Numbered from the stretch's first letter, positions 48,666 to 60,600 are shown. The stretch is DNA of 64,000 nt from Bolinopsis microptera (GCF_026151205.1 NC_087082.1:5401908-5465907), one strand, 5' to 3'. The notes: generated from the letters alone by a model not told the origin. Made by a program: numbers and translations.

Positions 48666-49139
48666 CAGTATTTTAACTACCTAAGCGCTGCATGGCGCTA
48701 GTAAAGGAGAGATGGGTGCGAGTACTAGGCTCAAAGAACATAGTCCCCAGAACACACCCTGTAGCTAGTGTGTGTATCTCTGTTTGTAATTTCCTCTTAA
48801 ACTGGTGAGCCACTGTGAAGATCTGGTGCAGCTGAAATTATACATTTATTAGAATAATTAAATTATTATTAAGTGGGGCTCATTTGTTTTGACAAAGTAT
48901 GAAAATAAAAATTAAACAGCCAGATAATATCCTTAATGTTATATTATAACATTGTGTAACTCACAGTGTTCCTATCGAACTGCTTCACAGTTAAGATGTG
49001 TTTGTTGTTGAGGTTGTGTCTCACGACAGGTATAAGTCGCGACACATCTGTCTCATTCAGTGTCTCAGTCATTGAGATCTGTCTCAGACACCCACTAGCG
49101 TCTGTTAGAGAGTAGTGTCTCTGTCTGCCTGGTAATAAT

Positions 49140-50570
49140 AACAGTTCATATTCTTATAGTTAGAGAGCACGGTATAGAATCACATGTAATAATGACTTAG
49201 CATATTCCACATAATACACCTCCACATGGCTCATATCAAACAAATTGCTACGACAAAATTACAGGACAATGTAACTTAACCGTCAAGACAAGTTCTGAAC
49301 TGGTCTAAGTAATGTACTACTAAGTATAGTAAGCAGTGTGCTGGAACTTTGCCAGCGCCTGCAATTGACTGATACAGCGATACGTAGATCAAGTATATTT
49401 AATAGTTCTTACGTTAGTCATAGGTCACGTGACACTTGACCAATGCGCGCGTCGTAGTAGTTAGGACTCATGGGCAGCCGCAAAAAGACAATCATATTTT
49501 TATTGGTTTTATTGTCCTTTGTTTTTTTACATGAATTACCGTTACAGGTTTGGGTTAAGGTTAGGGTATAAGGGTAACGTTTGTGGTCAGGTTCCTAACT
49601 CCGTATTTTTGTTGCCCTAGAGATCTGGACACCACCAGCGATCAGCAAAATACTCACATTCACTAGCTTTTGTTCTCTAGAATATTGAATTATGACCAGT
49701 TTGGATTTTAACACTTAATTATTTCTTTTATTTGGTCATGTGCAGCAGGTAAATGATCCACTTATATACAGACTAGACAGAGCGAAGTCCGGTCTCGTAG
49801 AGAACGAAGTCTGCTCACGGTTTGGTGTTTCACTCCATAAAGCCATCAACTATTTCATTTGCGCTGAAGTTTTATTTTGACTTTACTTTTGTCTTCACTC
49901 TTCCATTTCCTCAGTTTTTTTTCTACAGCTGGTAACCTAAAACTCTTTTCTTAACTTCTAGATCTTCTTCTAATTTAGTTTTTCAGGTCGTGGACTCTAT
50001 TGTATCACTTTGAAGTCGACAGACTCGCGCATGAGCTTATTTTACACTGTATAATTTTTAGAGATGGGGGCGATATTATTGGCACGTAGCCAGGTGCTCA
50101 TTCTTAGAGTTGCATGATATGTGTAAACACTCCCGCGCACGTAGTTCATATTCCATCGCCATGCACTGGAAACATGAGACCATTTTGCTCAGTAAATAAT
50201 AATAAATAAAAACCAATGTACAGTATATTATAAAGAGTACAGTATGAAAACCATGTTCACTTGGTCTTCTCCTTTGAGGATTAAGGTGTTGGTGCCTTGT
50301 CCTGCCTACCATTGGCCGAACTGCCCAAACTTTGTCTATTTTGCTTTCGTCGATGCTTCCTCTAAATCTCGCTAGTTATTTTCCGCAAAGGGTGACCTCT
50401 GTCGGGAACCGATCATCACGTCGATTAAACTGGCTAATTATAAACACAACATACACACTAATTATTACTACTAATATAATTAATACAAACAGCTGTAAGC
50501 TTGCGGACAGGGTCGTGGAACACTACAGATTTGGGGGAAGCAAGTCACCATTCCTCCAGCTTTATACTCC
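49140..50570. other. large CAD intron, no other gene seen
   Basis: Includes TCACGTGAC and CCAATGCGCGCG near 49424-49450 and a degenerate GGTTAAGGTTAGGGTATAAG near 49553. No exon recognised. Confidence 0.4.
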
Positions 50571-50579
50571 TGAGAGAGA

Positions 50580-50680
50580 CGTTTACACTGTTACACAGTT
50601 ACACTGTTACACTGTGACACTATTACACTATTACACTATTACAGCATTACACTATTGCACTAATTACACTATTACGACTG
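50580..50680. repeat. TTACACTG / ATTACACT microsatellite
   Basis: Tandem GTTACACTG units giving way to TATTACAC. Confidence 0.85.
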
Positions 50681-51604
50681 TAACTTAATTAACTTATCTC
50701 GCAATTAACCAAACACTCAATTAACTAAACATTGAACTGACCGTTGTCACTGTCCTCGCTAGTAAACTTAGACCCTGTCAACTCCGGACTGGCGGGAGAG
50801 CTGGGAACTAACACGGAGGAACTAGTGTCCTGTACTTGTGCTGACAGAGACTTTCTTCTTACGTCCTCACCGTACCCCGGCTCCTGCTAACACCTGGGGT
50901 CGAGTTCGTTAAATAGTTAACTTAATAATCCCGGTTCTTCCAAAAATTCAGACTTATCAGCCTCGTCAGGCATTATTAAATCTAACCTTAAAAAGCACTT
51001 GCTATCCCTCCAAAATCGAGGTGACCCTAATATAAGTAACTAATCTATATAATTATATCTCAAATTCTACATCCGGTACGGCTCTGCACACATGATATCT
51101 CTATCTGCCATGAAACATGGCTAACCTTTCAAACTATGATTTAAACATAAACCTAAACTAAAACTCAACTGGGCTCTCCTATGTCACCAAACTAGACCAA
51201 TAAGCAATTTTAGCTTAGATAATTATATTTTTCTATATTTGTATAATAAGTATATTGACGTAGTGATGGTTTGAGGGGGTTTTAAGCACAGGTCACTCTC
51301 AAATCCTAAAGATAAGCAGTGGCCTTCGGCACTTGAAACCTCTTCAAACCTCCCCTGGATTATTTATTATTGATATTGTTTGATTGTGCCGTAAAAATAA
51401 ATATTTGTTTTATTAAATATTTGTTTTATTATTATTTAATTGATAAACAATAATATAACTAAGTTATTAACAAATCAGCTGATCAATAATTATTAGTATG
51501 TCTCTGTATACCAGTAGCTATCTGTATTGGTTTACTGTAACCATGACAACACTGTACCTTGCCATCAATAAAGACAGTGTTTCCTCGAGGCCCACTTTAA
51601 GACA

Positions 51605-52260
51605 CCCCTAACTCCATTCCTTCAAACGGGGTCCAACCAGCTTTAGAAAACCGGAAAAAAGGAATTAGTTTAAAAAACACCTGGGAGGTCCCCCCCCCCC
51701 CAAACAAGGTAAAAATTTAAACCCTAAACCCCCCCCCCCCCTTTTTGGGAAACCCCCCCCCCCCCCACTTGGAACCCCCCCCCCCTTTTGGCCCCCCCCG
51801 CCCCCACGTCCCTCAAGCGGAGGGAATAGTCCACTTCCCTAGTCCCCCTTAAAAAGGTTCGGGTTTCAGGGGGTTTAAATTCTTGAGGGGTTGGTGGCAT
51901 CTCAGTATAGTCCTGAACAGTAACTAATTTTTAAATGTGGATACTTACCTCATCCATAACAAAAGTAATAAACTCCCTTGTTCTATTTCCTGTTTTATAG
52001 TAGATCATTACTTAAACTTGCACTACACTTAAAAATCCCTGCTTTTAATGTATATTTTAGTAAAAAAAAGCCCTTAAAAATAAGAGGATATATATAAAAA
52101 GGAAGGATATATATAATGTTAAGTTTTTTTAAAATATAAATTTCAATATAATAACATCCCCTTCCAAACCTTCCTAGAAGCAGTTTTCAGAGTAAAAAGG
52201 AACTGTTCCAATCCGGGGAAACCCTGGGGGTTGGTTGGGTTTTTTTTCCTCGACGTGTGG
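51605..52260. other. low-quality-looking sequence with many C runs
   Basis: At least eight runs of 8-14 C within 130 bp (51690-51800), with paired homopolymers around them (ggg/ttt/aaa). It lies where the rest of the CAD dihydroorotase exons would be expected upstream of 51558. Confidence 0.5.
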
Positions 52261-52299
52261 AGGAAAAGTTTTCAATCTATACTTTTTACAATTAAACCC

Positions 52300-52506
52300 T
52301 ATCATTAACTATAATTTTTTTATTAAAAACTTAATAAACCAAATTAAAATATAATTAACTAAATTTTACTTAACTATAAATTAACATACAAAAACTAAAT
52401 TTTATTTTAACTTAAAATTAACTAAATAATTAATAACTTAACTAAATTTTAATTCCCTAACATTAACTATACATTAACTATACATTAACTATACATTAAC
52501 TATACT
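52300..52506. repeat. A+T-rich TTAACTA repeats
   Basis: TTAACTAAATTT-like sequence leading into five tandem copies of ATTAACTATAC. Confidence 0.8.
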
Positions 52507-52555
52507 ACTACCTATCATCACGATATACTGTGATATAAAAACATAATCAGATTGT

Positions 52556-53027
52556 TTACCAGGATTTACCCCCCTCATCTGCTGCTCCTCCTCCCCCCCT
52601 CATCTGCTGCTTCCCTCCCCCCTCATCAGCTGCTGTTCCCTCCCCCTCATCTGCTGCTCCCTCCCCCTCATCTGCTGTTCCCTCCCCCTCATCTGCTGCT
52701 CCCTCCCCCTCATCTGCTGCTCCCTACCCCCTCATCTGCTGCTCCCCCTCCCCCCTCATCCTGCTGCTCCCTCCCCCTCATCTGCTGCTCCCTCCCCCCT
52801 CATCTGCTGCTCCCTCCCCCTCATCTGCTGCTCCCTCCCCCTCATCTGCTGCTTCCCACCCTCCCTCATCTGCTGTTCCCTCCCCCTCATCTGCTGCTCC
52901 TCCCCCTCATCTGCTGCTCCCTCCCCCCTCATCTGCTGCTCCCCCTCCCCCCTCATCTGCTGCTCCCTCCCCCGCATCTGCTGCTCCCCTCCCCCTCATC
53001 TGCTGCCTCCTCCTCCCCTTCCCCTCC
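52556..53027. repeat. minisatellite, 18-20 bp pyrimidine-rich unit, about 24 copies
   Basis: Tandem CTCATCTGCTGCTCCCTCCC with variation in the C run. Shorter blocks of the same unit recur at 53392-53460 and 53842-53915. The long Leu/Pro ORF over it is spurious. Confidence 0.95.
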
Positions 53028-54440
53028 ACCCTTCCCCTTAATTTACTTAAGCTAAAGAGATAAAGAAATAATTTTTCGGAGTTATTAAAACACTATTTCT
53101 GGTGGATTCGTGTAGTGTTATTGAGTCTCATAATTTTTATAGTTCTTTTATTCACATTTCTGATTGTTTTCTGAATAGACTCAGTGAACACAGATTCCTA
53201 ATGGAAATAAATAGCTGATAACGTATCGAACATTTCTACGTCATACTCATATTCTCATAAATGTAATAGATTTGTAGTGTTGTAATTAGTTTAAAACTAA
53301 TTAAAACTAATTACAACACTACAAATCTATTACATTTATTGAGAATATGAGTTTTGTAATTATTTTTAAAACTAATTAAAACTAATCTCCCCTCCCCCTC
53401 ATCTGCTGGCTTCCCTCCCCCTCATCTGCTGCTCCCTCCCCTCTCTTCTGCCTCTCCCTCTCCTCCTCCCCCCTCCACCCTTCCCCTTCATTTACTTACG
53501 CTAAAGAGAAAAGAAATGATTTTTCGGAGTTATCAAAACACTATTCTGGTGGATTCGTGTAGTGTTATTGATTCTCATAATTTTATAGTTCTTTTATATC
53601 AAAATTTCTGATTGTTTCTGAATAGACTCACAGTGAAAACAGATTCTAATGGAAATAAATAGCTGATAACGTATCGACATTTCTACGTCATACTCATATT
53701 CTCAATAAATGTAAATAGATTTGTAGTGTTGTTAATTAGTTTAAAACTAATTAAAAACTAATTACAACACTTACAAATCTATTACATTATTGGAGAATAT
53801 GAGTTTTGTAATTAGTTTTAAAACTAATTAAAACTAATCTTCCCTCCCCCCTCATCTGCTGCTCCCTCCCCCTCATCTGCTGCTCCCTCCCCCTCATCTT
53901 CTTGCTCCTCTCCCCCTCCCCTCCACCCTTCCCCTTGATTTACTTAAGCTAAGAGAAAAGAAATGATTTTTCGGAGTTATTAAAACACTATTCCTGGTGG
54001 ATTCGTGTAGTGTTATTGAGTCTCATAATTTATAGTTCTTTTATTCAAATTTTCTGATTGTTTCTGAATAGACTCTGGGAAAACAGATTCTAATGGAAAA
54101 TAAATAGCTGATATAACGTAATCGTACATTTCTACGTCCAAACTCATATTCTCAATAAATGTAATAGATTTGTAGTGTTGTAATTTAGTTTAAAACTAAT
54201 TAACAACTAATTCAACACTAGCAAATCTATTACATTATATTAAAAATATGAGTTTTTGTAATTAGTTTTAAAACTAATTAAAACTAATTACAACACTACA
54301 AAATCTATTACATTTATTGAGAATATGAGTATGGACGTAGAAATGTCGATACGTTATTCAGCTATTTATTTCCATTAGAATCTGTCTTCACTGAGTCTAT
54401 TCAGAAACAATCAGAAATTTGAATAAAAGAACTATAACAC
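53028..54440. repeat. three tandem foldback units of about 450 bp, then an inverted half-unit
   Basis: Units start near 53027, 53477 and 53927 with TTACTTA(A/C)GCTAAAGAGA; each contains TTTTTCGGAGTTAT, GGTGGATTCGTGTAGTGTTA and a palindrome round AATAGATTTGTAGTGTTGTA. The CTCATCTGCTGCT minisatellite separates them. From about 54290 the sequence runs the other way (GACGTAGAAATGTCGATACG, then ATTTATTTCCATTAGAATCT), making a long inverted structure. Confidence 0.85.
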
Positions 54441-55380
54441 ACTATTAGACAAATGACATATTTTATTAAATCAGTTTTCTGAAATATTCCGAAGATCCTT
54501 CATATGTATAAAAACTATAAATTCGAAATCAGTGGCAACATGACCGTTGACAATATAATTGTGTTGAGTTCCAAGCTTTTAGTGACTTTTTCCAGAGGAG
54601 ACAATTGAAACGAGTAATTGGGGAAATCTCGAACTGTCACAGTGAATAATAATGGTTTTCTTAATAAAGGACGAACCCGTGTTTATAATGATATTTTAGG
54701 GCCTTTTAGATTGAACGGTAATCACGTTTTTACAGTAATCACTTTTTACAGATTTCTGCGGTTTGCTTCAGTGACCCTGGTGATCACAATGAGATTACTC
54801 ATTACATGAGCAGATCTCCAGTGCATCGGACCAAAAGGAGAATGGTAACGTTTTATGCTGATTAAAATAGTGTTAAAATAGTTAAACCACAGCTGTATCA
54901 GATACCTCACAGCTTTGCTTAGCCTATTACAAGATCATGAATCTGGTCCACGATTTATAGGAAAGAGTCACGATTAACATCACGAACTAGATCACGGACA
55001 GGTATGGTTTTGCAATATTCAGATATTGACATAACATAACTCCGTTTTAAAATTTTGTTTTGAGGGTTCATTCTTCAAAAAAACTAAAATCATTACATCA
55101 ATTTTACAACGATGAGAAAATACAATATTTTGGTCTTAACAAAAAATAATTTTTCATGGAAAATAATATCTCTATCGCCTAACAATTTTCATTCAATAAA
55201 TCCTAAAATCGATCCATAAAAAATAGTCTTTCAGTTCAAATTGTTTTTTTCGCCCATTCAAAAAAATATTATCAATAATTCAAATTACACATTTTAAGCT
55301 TCTTGAGAACAAGCTAAAATTTGCGAATTAGATTTTTGTTGTAAATTTTTGTTTATAACATTTTTTTATATTTTGGGTTT
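54441..55380. other. no gene seen
   Basis: A+T-rich flank of the long-TIR element. Confidence 0.4.
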
Positions 55381-58300
55381 AGTACAGTCAAATCCGTCCT
55401 TATTTGAGCCTTTGTCGGACAAAATTCGCAACAATAGCGATTTTAAACGGGATATGGTCGGGACAGGTCCCAGGAATCATTCCAGAGAATTCCCAAAAAA
55501 TCTGACCTTGAGCAAAATCCACAATTACCACTTTTTTACCACCTTTTTACCACTTTGTTTTCCCGCAAATAAGTCACGTTCTGAATATCCTAGAAGATTC
55601 TAGTTAATGCAGTGTGTTTAGAAAACAAAAGAGAACAACTTTTTCTTTAACAACTTTTTCAAAAATAAATATATTAATTAATTAATTAAATATTAATAAA
55701 TTTTCAAATAGTTTTAAAAAATATATTTTTCATAAAAAATGTTCACAATTACATTCACGTATATTAAACTAATTTTTAATAAAAATTTTGAAATTTTTTC
55801 ACTTTCAATATTTTGGACTTGAAAAATTTCGAAATTTGTATAGAATAACCACTATTTACCACTTTTTACCACATTGGATCTCCGCTAATAAAACGACTTC
55901 TGGATGTCGTAGAAGGTTCTAGATTGAACCGATGTGTTCAAAATATAAAAGAGAACAACTTTTATCGCCCAACCTTTGGATTAGATAATTAATCAATTAA
56001 TTAATTAAGATAATAAGTAAAATTTTTAAAAATTTCAAAAATATAATTTTACCAAACATTTTTGCCGTGACGTAACACGTAAAATGAATTTACTTGAATA
56101 AAAGAACAAACGACTGTCACATAGATTAGATAACAGATAGAAAGAGATGCAGATAAATGGAATAAACGGTAAAATATCAAAATTTGTACGATACTATTAT
56201 ATTATAGATAATAACCTATTTACAACCCATCATCTCTCGACTTGTGTTGGCTTTTAAACTAGATCTTAACTGGTTCGTTTGGAGGTTGTAAGCTATCAAA
56301 CTTTTAATTTATGTTGACTTCCTCTTCGTCAAAAAGTTGAATCCTGCCTAGAAATCGTAGGACTGATCACTCCGAGAATAGTCGGATATTTTGACTACAG
56401 AAGAACACATCGTGTGCCTGATACTGTAAGCGGGCAGATTCTATGTAAGTAGCTGTCAACTGATATACAATAATAGTAATATGTTTTTACCGTATTACAT
56501 TAAGTTTTGATGTCCAGCGGATGGAGCGCGACTAGAGGCATTCTTAACCAATACAATGTATATAATTTACCAGGCAAATGAGGAGTTAATTCCGGTGAAT
56601 AGCTTTAAGAGGCGATTGATCGACAAAGTACATTTGTAGGAATGAAATACGGAAAGGGTTGCTGTCCCCAGGTTCCTTTTTTTAACTAATTATCTTTTAG
56701 TAAGTGCACTAACTTTTAAACTATGCCAGCAAATTTGAAACGGATAGTTACAGTCCTGAAGCCTTTCATACTCTGTATAAATATAATGAAACTGTTGCAC
56801 CACAGATTGGATCAACAACCCCTGGTCACTGAACGAAATTAAACGGCAGTACAACGGCCTGACCGATTCCGCTCAGAGTGACGTCTATGTGTGTTATTGC
56901 AAACAGTGACCATAGACCAGTTCCAAAGATTCTTATCGGCCAATGAAGATGAGTCTGTTGTAACTTAACTGAGGCAGAACCATCTTTAGTTCACGAACAT
57001 AGTTTAAAACAAATGTCCATTCTGTAACCTAGAGATCGCACCAAATGATAAATCCTCAAGTCGGGTTACTGGCAGGGTAAGTTTTGTGTGGGGGGAGGGG
57101 GGAGGTGGTATAGTACACATACGTTAGGCATTTTTACCCTACGTCTTGGGGCGATTCGGAGTCAGCGTCAAAAATACACTGATTAGATTAATTTCATACC
57201 CAAAGGGCCTTTAGTAGGAGGGCATACGTTAGGGTATTGTTTTCTCCGTAGCTTAGTGCACCTAGATTCCCACCTATAGGGATCGTGCACAAAGCCCAAT
57301 TACGGTATCGTAGCACCCTGTCGCATGATTAGCGATTAGGTAATCATTGATTACCCAATCAATTTCGCTAACGAGATAAACAAATTGCTTGATGACTTCG
57401 TCATTTCAGTCTGTTTCGCGCCATCTTTTCAGAATTCAGATCATATTCCGAATGTAATGGCCTATTGCAATGTGCAGTTTACAGCATGTTCGCAAACAAC
57501 GACCCACGATTTGGGTCGTTGACCCAAATAAAAATGTTCTATAGGATGTTAACATCGGCCCTATTCAAAAAAGACACAGTTTCGTTAGAGGAAACGATGA
57601 AACACGAACTAGTAACCTACCCTCCCAGTCTTTACCAGTCAAGTGAGCAACTATTGGCATCTAACAAGTCGCAATTGGCTAAAACTATACGTGAGAAATT
57701 AGGTTTAGTTGAAGAGTTATCTGGAGCTGAACAAGATAACATTCCGAGGAGTTTGGAGGGCAGGACCCTCAAATTCAAAATGGACGGTGGTATGTTGCTT
57801 CATAAAGAAGACACCACCAGTCGGATCCACGAAGTTGGTAAGTATCGGCTATTCAGTACGATCGCATCTATCGATGAAAGTGTAATAGATGCTTTTTATT
57901 CGGCAAATTCTACACCAGCTACCATACAGCATGTCGGAGAACATTTGATGCTGCAGCTGATTTCATCAAAATCAAGATCACTAGATGAAGCCAGACTTTC
58001 AGTTCTTGAACAGAATCGCAATCTTCAACAGCAGACATCAAGTGCGAACAGCTCCCGCCAACATCTGGGGCAGCTGAACAACATTCTTATCGTGTTTACC
58101 ATCAGCTGCAGGCGTGGGATGAGAATGACCTAGATCCGATAAGCTGGGGATGGAAGATGAACAATGGAGCACATGTACCAGTGACCACTCTTATGAGTAC
58201 AGCTCCGAAAAAGCTCATTCAAAACATCAGTTGCAACAGTTTAAAAGTTTAAAGTCAGCTTGTGGCAATGCTTGTTCATGCAGAAAAGCAGGAATACATT

Positions 58301-58894
58301 GTGGATCAACCTGCCTCAAATGTCAGGACAATTGCACCAATGTGCCAGCTGAGGACTCATAAGTATCTAGTATTTATTGGTTATATAAAGTGCTGCTTCG
58401 ATAAATCAATTATTTAATAAATATTCAAAAATTATAAAAATTATTTTCGATCAAAATATTTTAAATTTTACAAGTCCAAAATATTGAAAATGAAAATTTT
58501 CAAATTTTTTATAAAAATTAGTTCAATATACGTGGAATGTAATGTGAACATTTTTATTAAAATATATTTTTAAAATATCTGAAAATTTATTAATTATTTA
58601 ATTAATTAATTAAATAATTTATTTTTGAAAAAGTTGTTAAAGAAAAAGTTGTTCCCCTTTGTTTTCTAAACACACTGCTTTAAACTAGAATCTTCTAGGA
58701 TATTCAGAACGTGACTTATTTGCGGAAAACCAAAGTGGTAAAAAGGTGGTAAAAAAGTGGTAATTGTGGATTTTGCTCAAGTCAGATTTTTTGGGAATTC
58801 TCTGGAATGATTCCTGGGACCTGTCCCGACCATATCCCGTTAAAATCGCTTTGTTGCGAATTTTGTCCGACAAAAAGACGGATTTGACTGTACT
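55381..58894. mobile_element. 3.5-kb long-TIR DNA transposon
   Basis: Left end AGTACAGTCAAATCCGTC at 55381; right end the same inverted at 58894. Arms of about 450 bp match (GGACAGGTCCCAGGAATCAT, ACCACTTTTTTACCACCTTT, GTCACGTTCTGAATATCCTA, TTAATTAATTAAT). The TACAGTC ends with TA on both sides resemble Tc1/mariner-pogo ends. A second TACCAC-rich block lies inward at 55855-55925. Inside is the broken gene at 57465-58362. Confidence 0.85.
57465..58362 (+). pseudogene. transposon-borne protein with a cysteine-rich tail, frame-broken
   Basis: The open part (57465-58133) includes MKHELVTYPPSLYQS, a DGGMLLHKED stretch and a Gln-rich region. Two frame changes later, HSYRVYHQLQAW and LDPISWGWKM (58080-58150) and then CGNACSCRKAGIHCG with CLKCQ (58260-58335) complete the usual tail. 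From memory this matches a large, mostly unnamed invertebrate family whose copies end in LDPxxWGW, PVTT, then CSCRKxGxxC. The Cys cluster may bind metal or nucleic acid. A conserved segment normally present before the tail appears shortened. Its position between long inverted ends suggests it is, or travelled with, the element's own protein. Confidence 0.65.
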
Positions 58895-59069
58895 AGTTCT
58901 TTTGTACTATTTTAAATAGATATTCAATAATAATAAACCAGTCCCCAAACAAACATATTATCAAGTTGTACACTGGGTCAGTGTGTCTTTGCGGGAGATG
59001 CAGAAGTGGGAGAGGGACCTTTTGTTCCTCCGTCTGTAGTTACTTCTTCATCTGTCTTGTGTTGGTTTG

Positions 59070-60420
59070 TTAATCTTTGCAGGTGAGGTGCACATCTTCA
59101 CTGTGTCCACAGTTGTGTTCTTTATTCTTGAAGGTGCACTGGTCCCAGTCTGATGAAGCGCACTCAACATCGTCCAGTTTAATACTCAGACTGCTCTGAA
59201 CTGAGTAGTACAGCCCCGACTTCCAAGTAGCCTGGCCTTGAGGTCGCCCCATACTCTTGCAGATACTCTTAGCAGAGAAGAAAGTGAAGTCGTCGTCACA
59301 CACTGTTCCTCCGTTGTAGAGGAGGAGTCCCTCGAATTCCTGCACGCCCACCAAATTACCACCGTCATCTACTAAACTAAACGGCTGTATCTTGGCTCTA
59401 GGACACTGGTCCTTGTACAGGGTCGTATCACTGGAACACATCGCAGCAAAACAATCTATTTAACTCAGTCAGAGATGCCACGTTGTTAGCTTTAAGCAGT
59501 TTGTTGGATAACCCGCGGAACTCATCAAACGAAGCTATATTAGTTACTTTCTTCTTCCCTGAGATCCCCTTTAGCTCCGCATCGTTGACATTGTTAGTAA
59601 CCCCCACTGCTATTATCTTGATCCCATCCTTATCCTTGTCCCTCATTTCCTTAGCGATGGGTATTGGTGACCCTCCATCGTTAGAGTGCCCGTCTGTAAT
59701 CAACATAGCTACTTTCTTGTAACTAGCAGCAGCTTGTAGCATCTGTCTAGCTACTTTCAGAGCCCCAGCTGTGTTAGTCATCCCTCCCCGATACTGTAGC
59801 GCGTGAGTGTCGAACAGGTTCATACTCTTGCATAAACTGTTCTCGCAGCAGGGGTCTAACTCTACATGCACACCAGTAGAGTATGAGATGAGGCCTACAC
59901 ACATTTTCAGGTTATTTCTTTTTGCTTTAACTGCTGTAAGCTTCAGCATATTCTCTATAAAGGAAATTTCTTTGTAGTAGTCAACAGACCCAATACTCCC
60001 AGACGAGTCCAACACGACCACCGTAGTCTGGTGACACTTTACAGCTTGACAAGGCATAACTCGGGGGATCTGGTCTTCTATGGGCGTGTAGAAGTTGTTT
60101 TTCTGAAGAGGAGCTGTCGCGACTGCCATATAACTCAACTCAGAAAATGAGTAAGAAATGACGGGGGAGGGGGTGCCTAACAAGCTGTCTACCATGCTGT
60201 CTAGAAAGTCGTCTGACTCGTCGTCTGACTCGGTGCCTAATGTGGCGTCTGACATGATACTATTGGGGACTGCGTTGGGGCCTGCCTTGTAGTTAAACAC
60301 TCTAGTTTCAGGTGTAGGTGTAGGTGTATCGTCTCCTCCAAACATTGCAAACTGTATTGCATCAGCTGTCTCGTCCAGGTTGCCGCTTGAGGTTGTTAAA
60401 GTTAGGTACGTGTTATTCAA
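59070..60420 (-). CDS. von Willebrand A plus SRCR domain protein, split by one base
   Basis: One frame (60420 to 59428) gives an acidic N-terminal part (DATLGTESDDESDDFLD) and then a full vWA domain with the metal site: DSSGS, the Thr in RGGMTNTAGAL, and ITDGHSND. It stops at RLFCCDVFQ. A second frame (59441 to 59070) gives an SRCR domain (EGLLLYNGGTVCDDDF, CKSMGRPQG, DDVECASSDWDQC, CGHSEDVHLTC) and a natural stop. They join if the TTTT at 59450 were TTT, so either an assembly error or a new mutation. Such proteins are normally secreted or on the cell surface, in adhesion or innate recognition. No signal peptide here; a likely acceptor (cctcaag) at 60386 means the true start is in an unseen upstream exon. 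Confidence 0.85.
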
Positions 60421-60476
60421 TCAACAAATTTACTCATCATGTAATGGAAACCATAGTAGGAACCGACCGAAATGTA

Positions 60477-60600
60477 GGGTTGCCAACCGATATTATCGGC
60501 CGATAATTATCGGCGATAATTTCTCAACAATCGTTATCGATTATCACGATAATTTTTAAGAATTATCGCGATAATCAACACATTTTTTCTATTCCAACCT
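60477..60600. mobile_element. CGATAAT-rich element end
   Basis: Starts GGGTTGCCAACCGATATTAT, followed by alternating ATTATCGG, CCGATAATTATCGGCG and ATTATCGCGATAAT palindromes. This is a common look for hAT-type MITE ends; the other end is not identified. Confidence 0.45.

Larger units (their letters stand above)
46418..51600 (-). pseudogene. CAD: CAD 3' half: dihydroorotase end, linker and aspartate transcarbamoylase domain, damaged
   Basis: Minus-strand exons: about 51558-51600 (RGNTVFIDGK, end of dihydroorotase), 50742-50883 (PGYGEDVRRKSLS and a Ser-rich linker), 48965-49128 (HILTVKQFDRNT), 48681-48831 (FFEPSTRTHLSF, carbamoyl phosphate loop), 48134-48278 (SSLLKGESVEDTV, RHPPPG), 47897-48010 (GEHPTQALLD), 47582-47736 (DLKHG, TVHSLARLL), about 47290-47437 (STDVLY, RIQKERF), 46652-46745 (LITPE, HPLPRV) and 46418-46528 (VEIDADPRAA, RMALLAMLLG). 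CAD makes the first pyrimidine-pathway steps in the cytosol; this is the carbamoyl aspartate step. Damage: the conserved Arg after DLKHG is TGA (47705-47707), a second TGA lies at 47636-47638, and frame changes occur near 47985, 47725, 47385, 46690, 46490 and 46475. Introns are kept, so not a processed copy. Sequencing indels could explain the shifts but less easily both TGA codons. Confidence 0.85.

Noticed and set aside
48362-48701. Overlapping ORFs of VTVLPWLQCYHGYS repeats
   Set aside because: Three frames are open over a 17-bp minisatellite inside a CAD intron.
52552-53055. Leu/Pro-rich ORF and its Gln/Glu-rich antisense
   Set aside because: Minisatellite translation.
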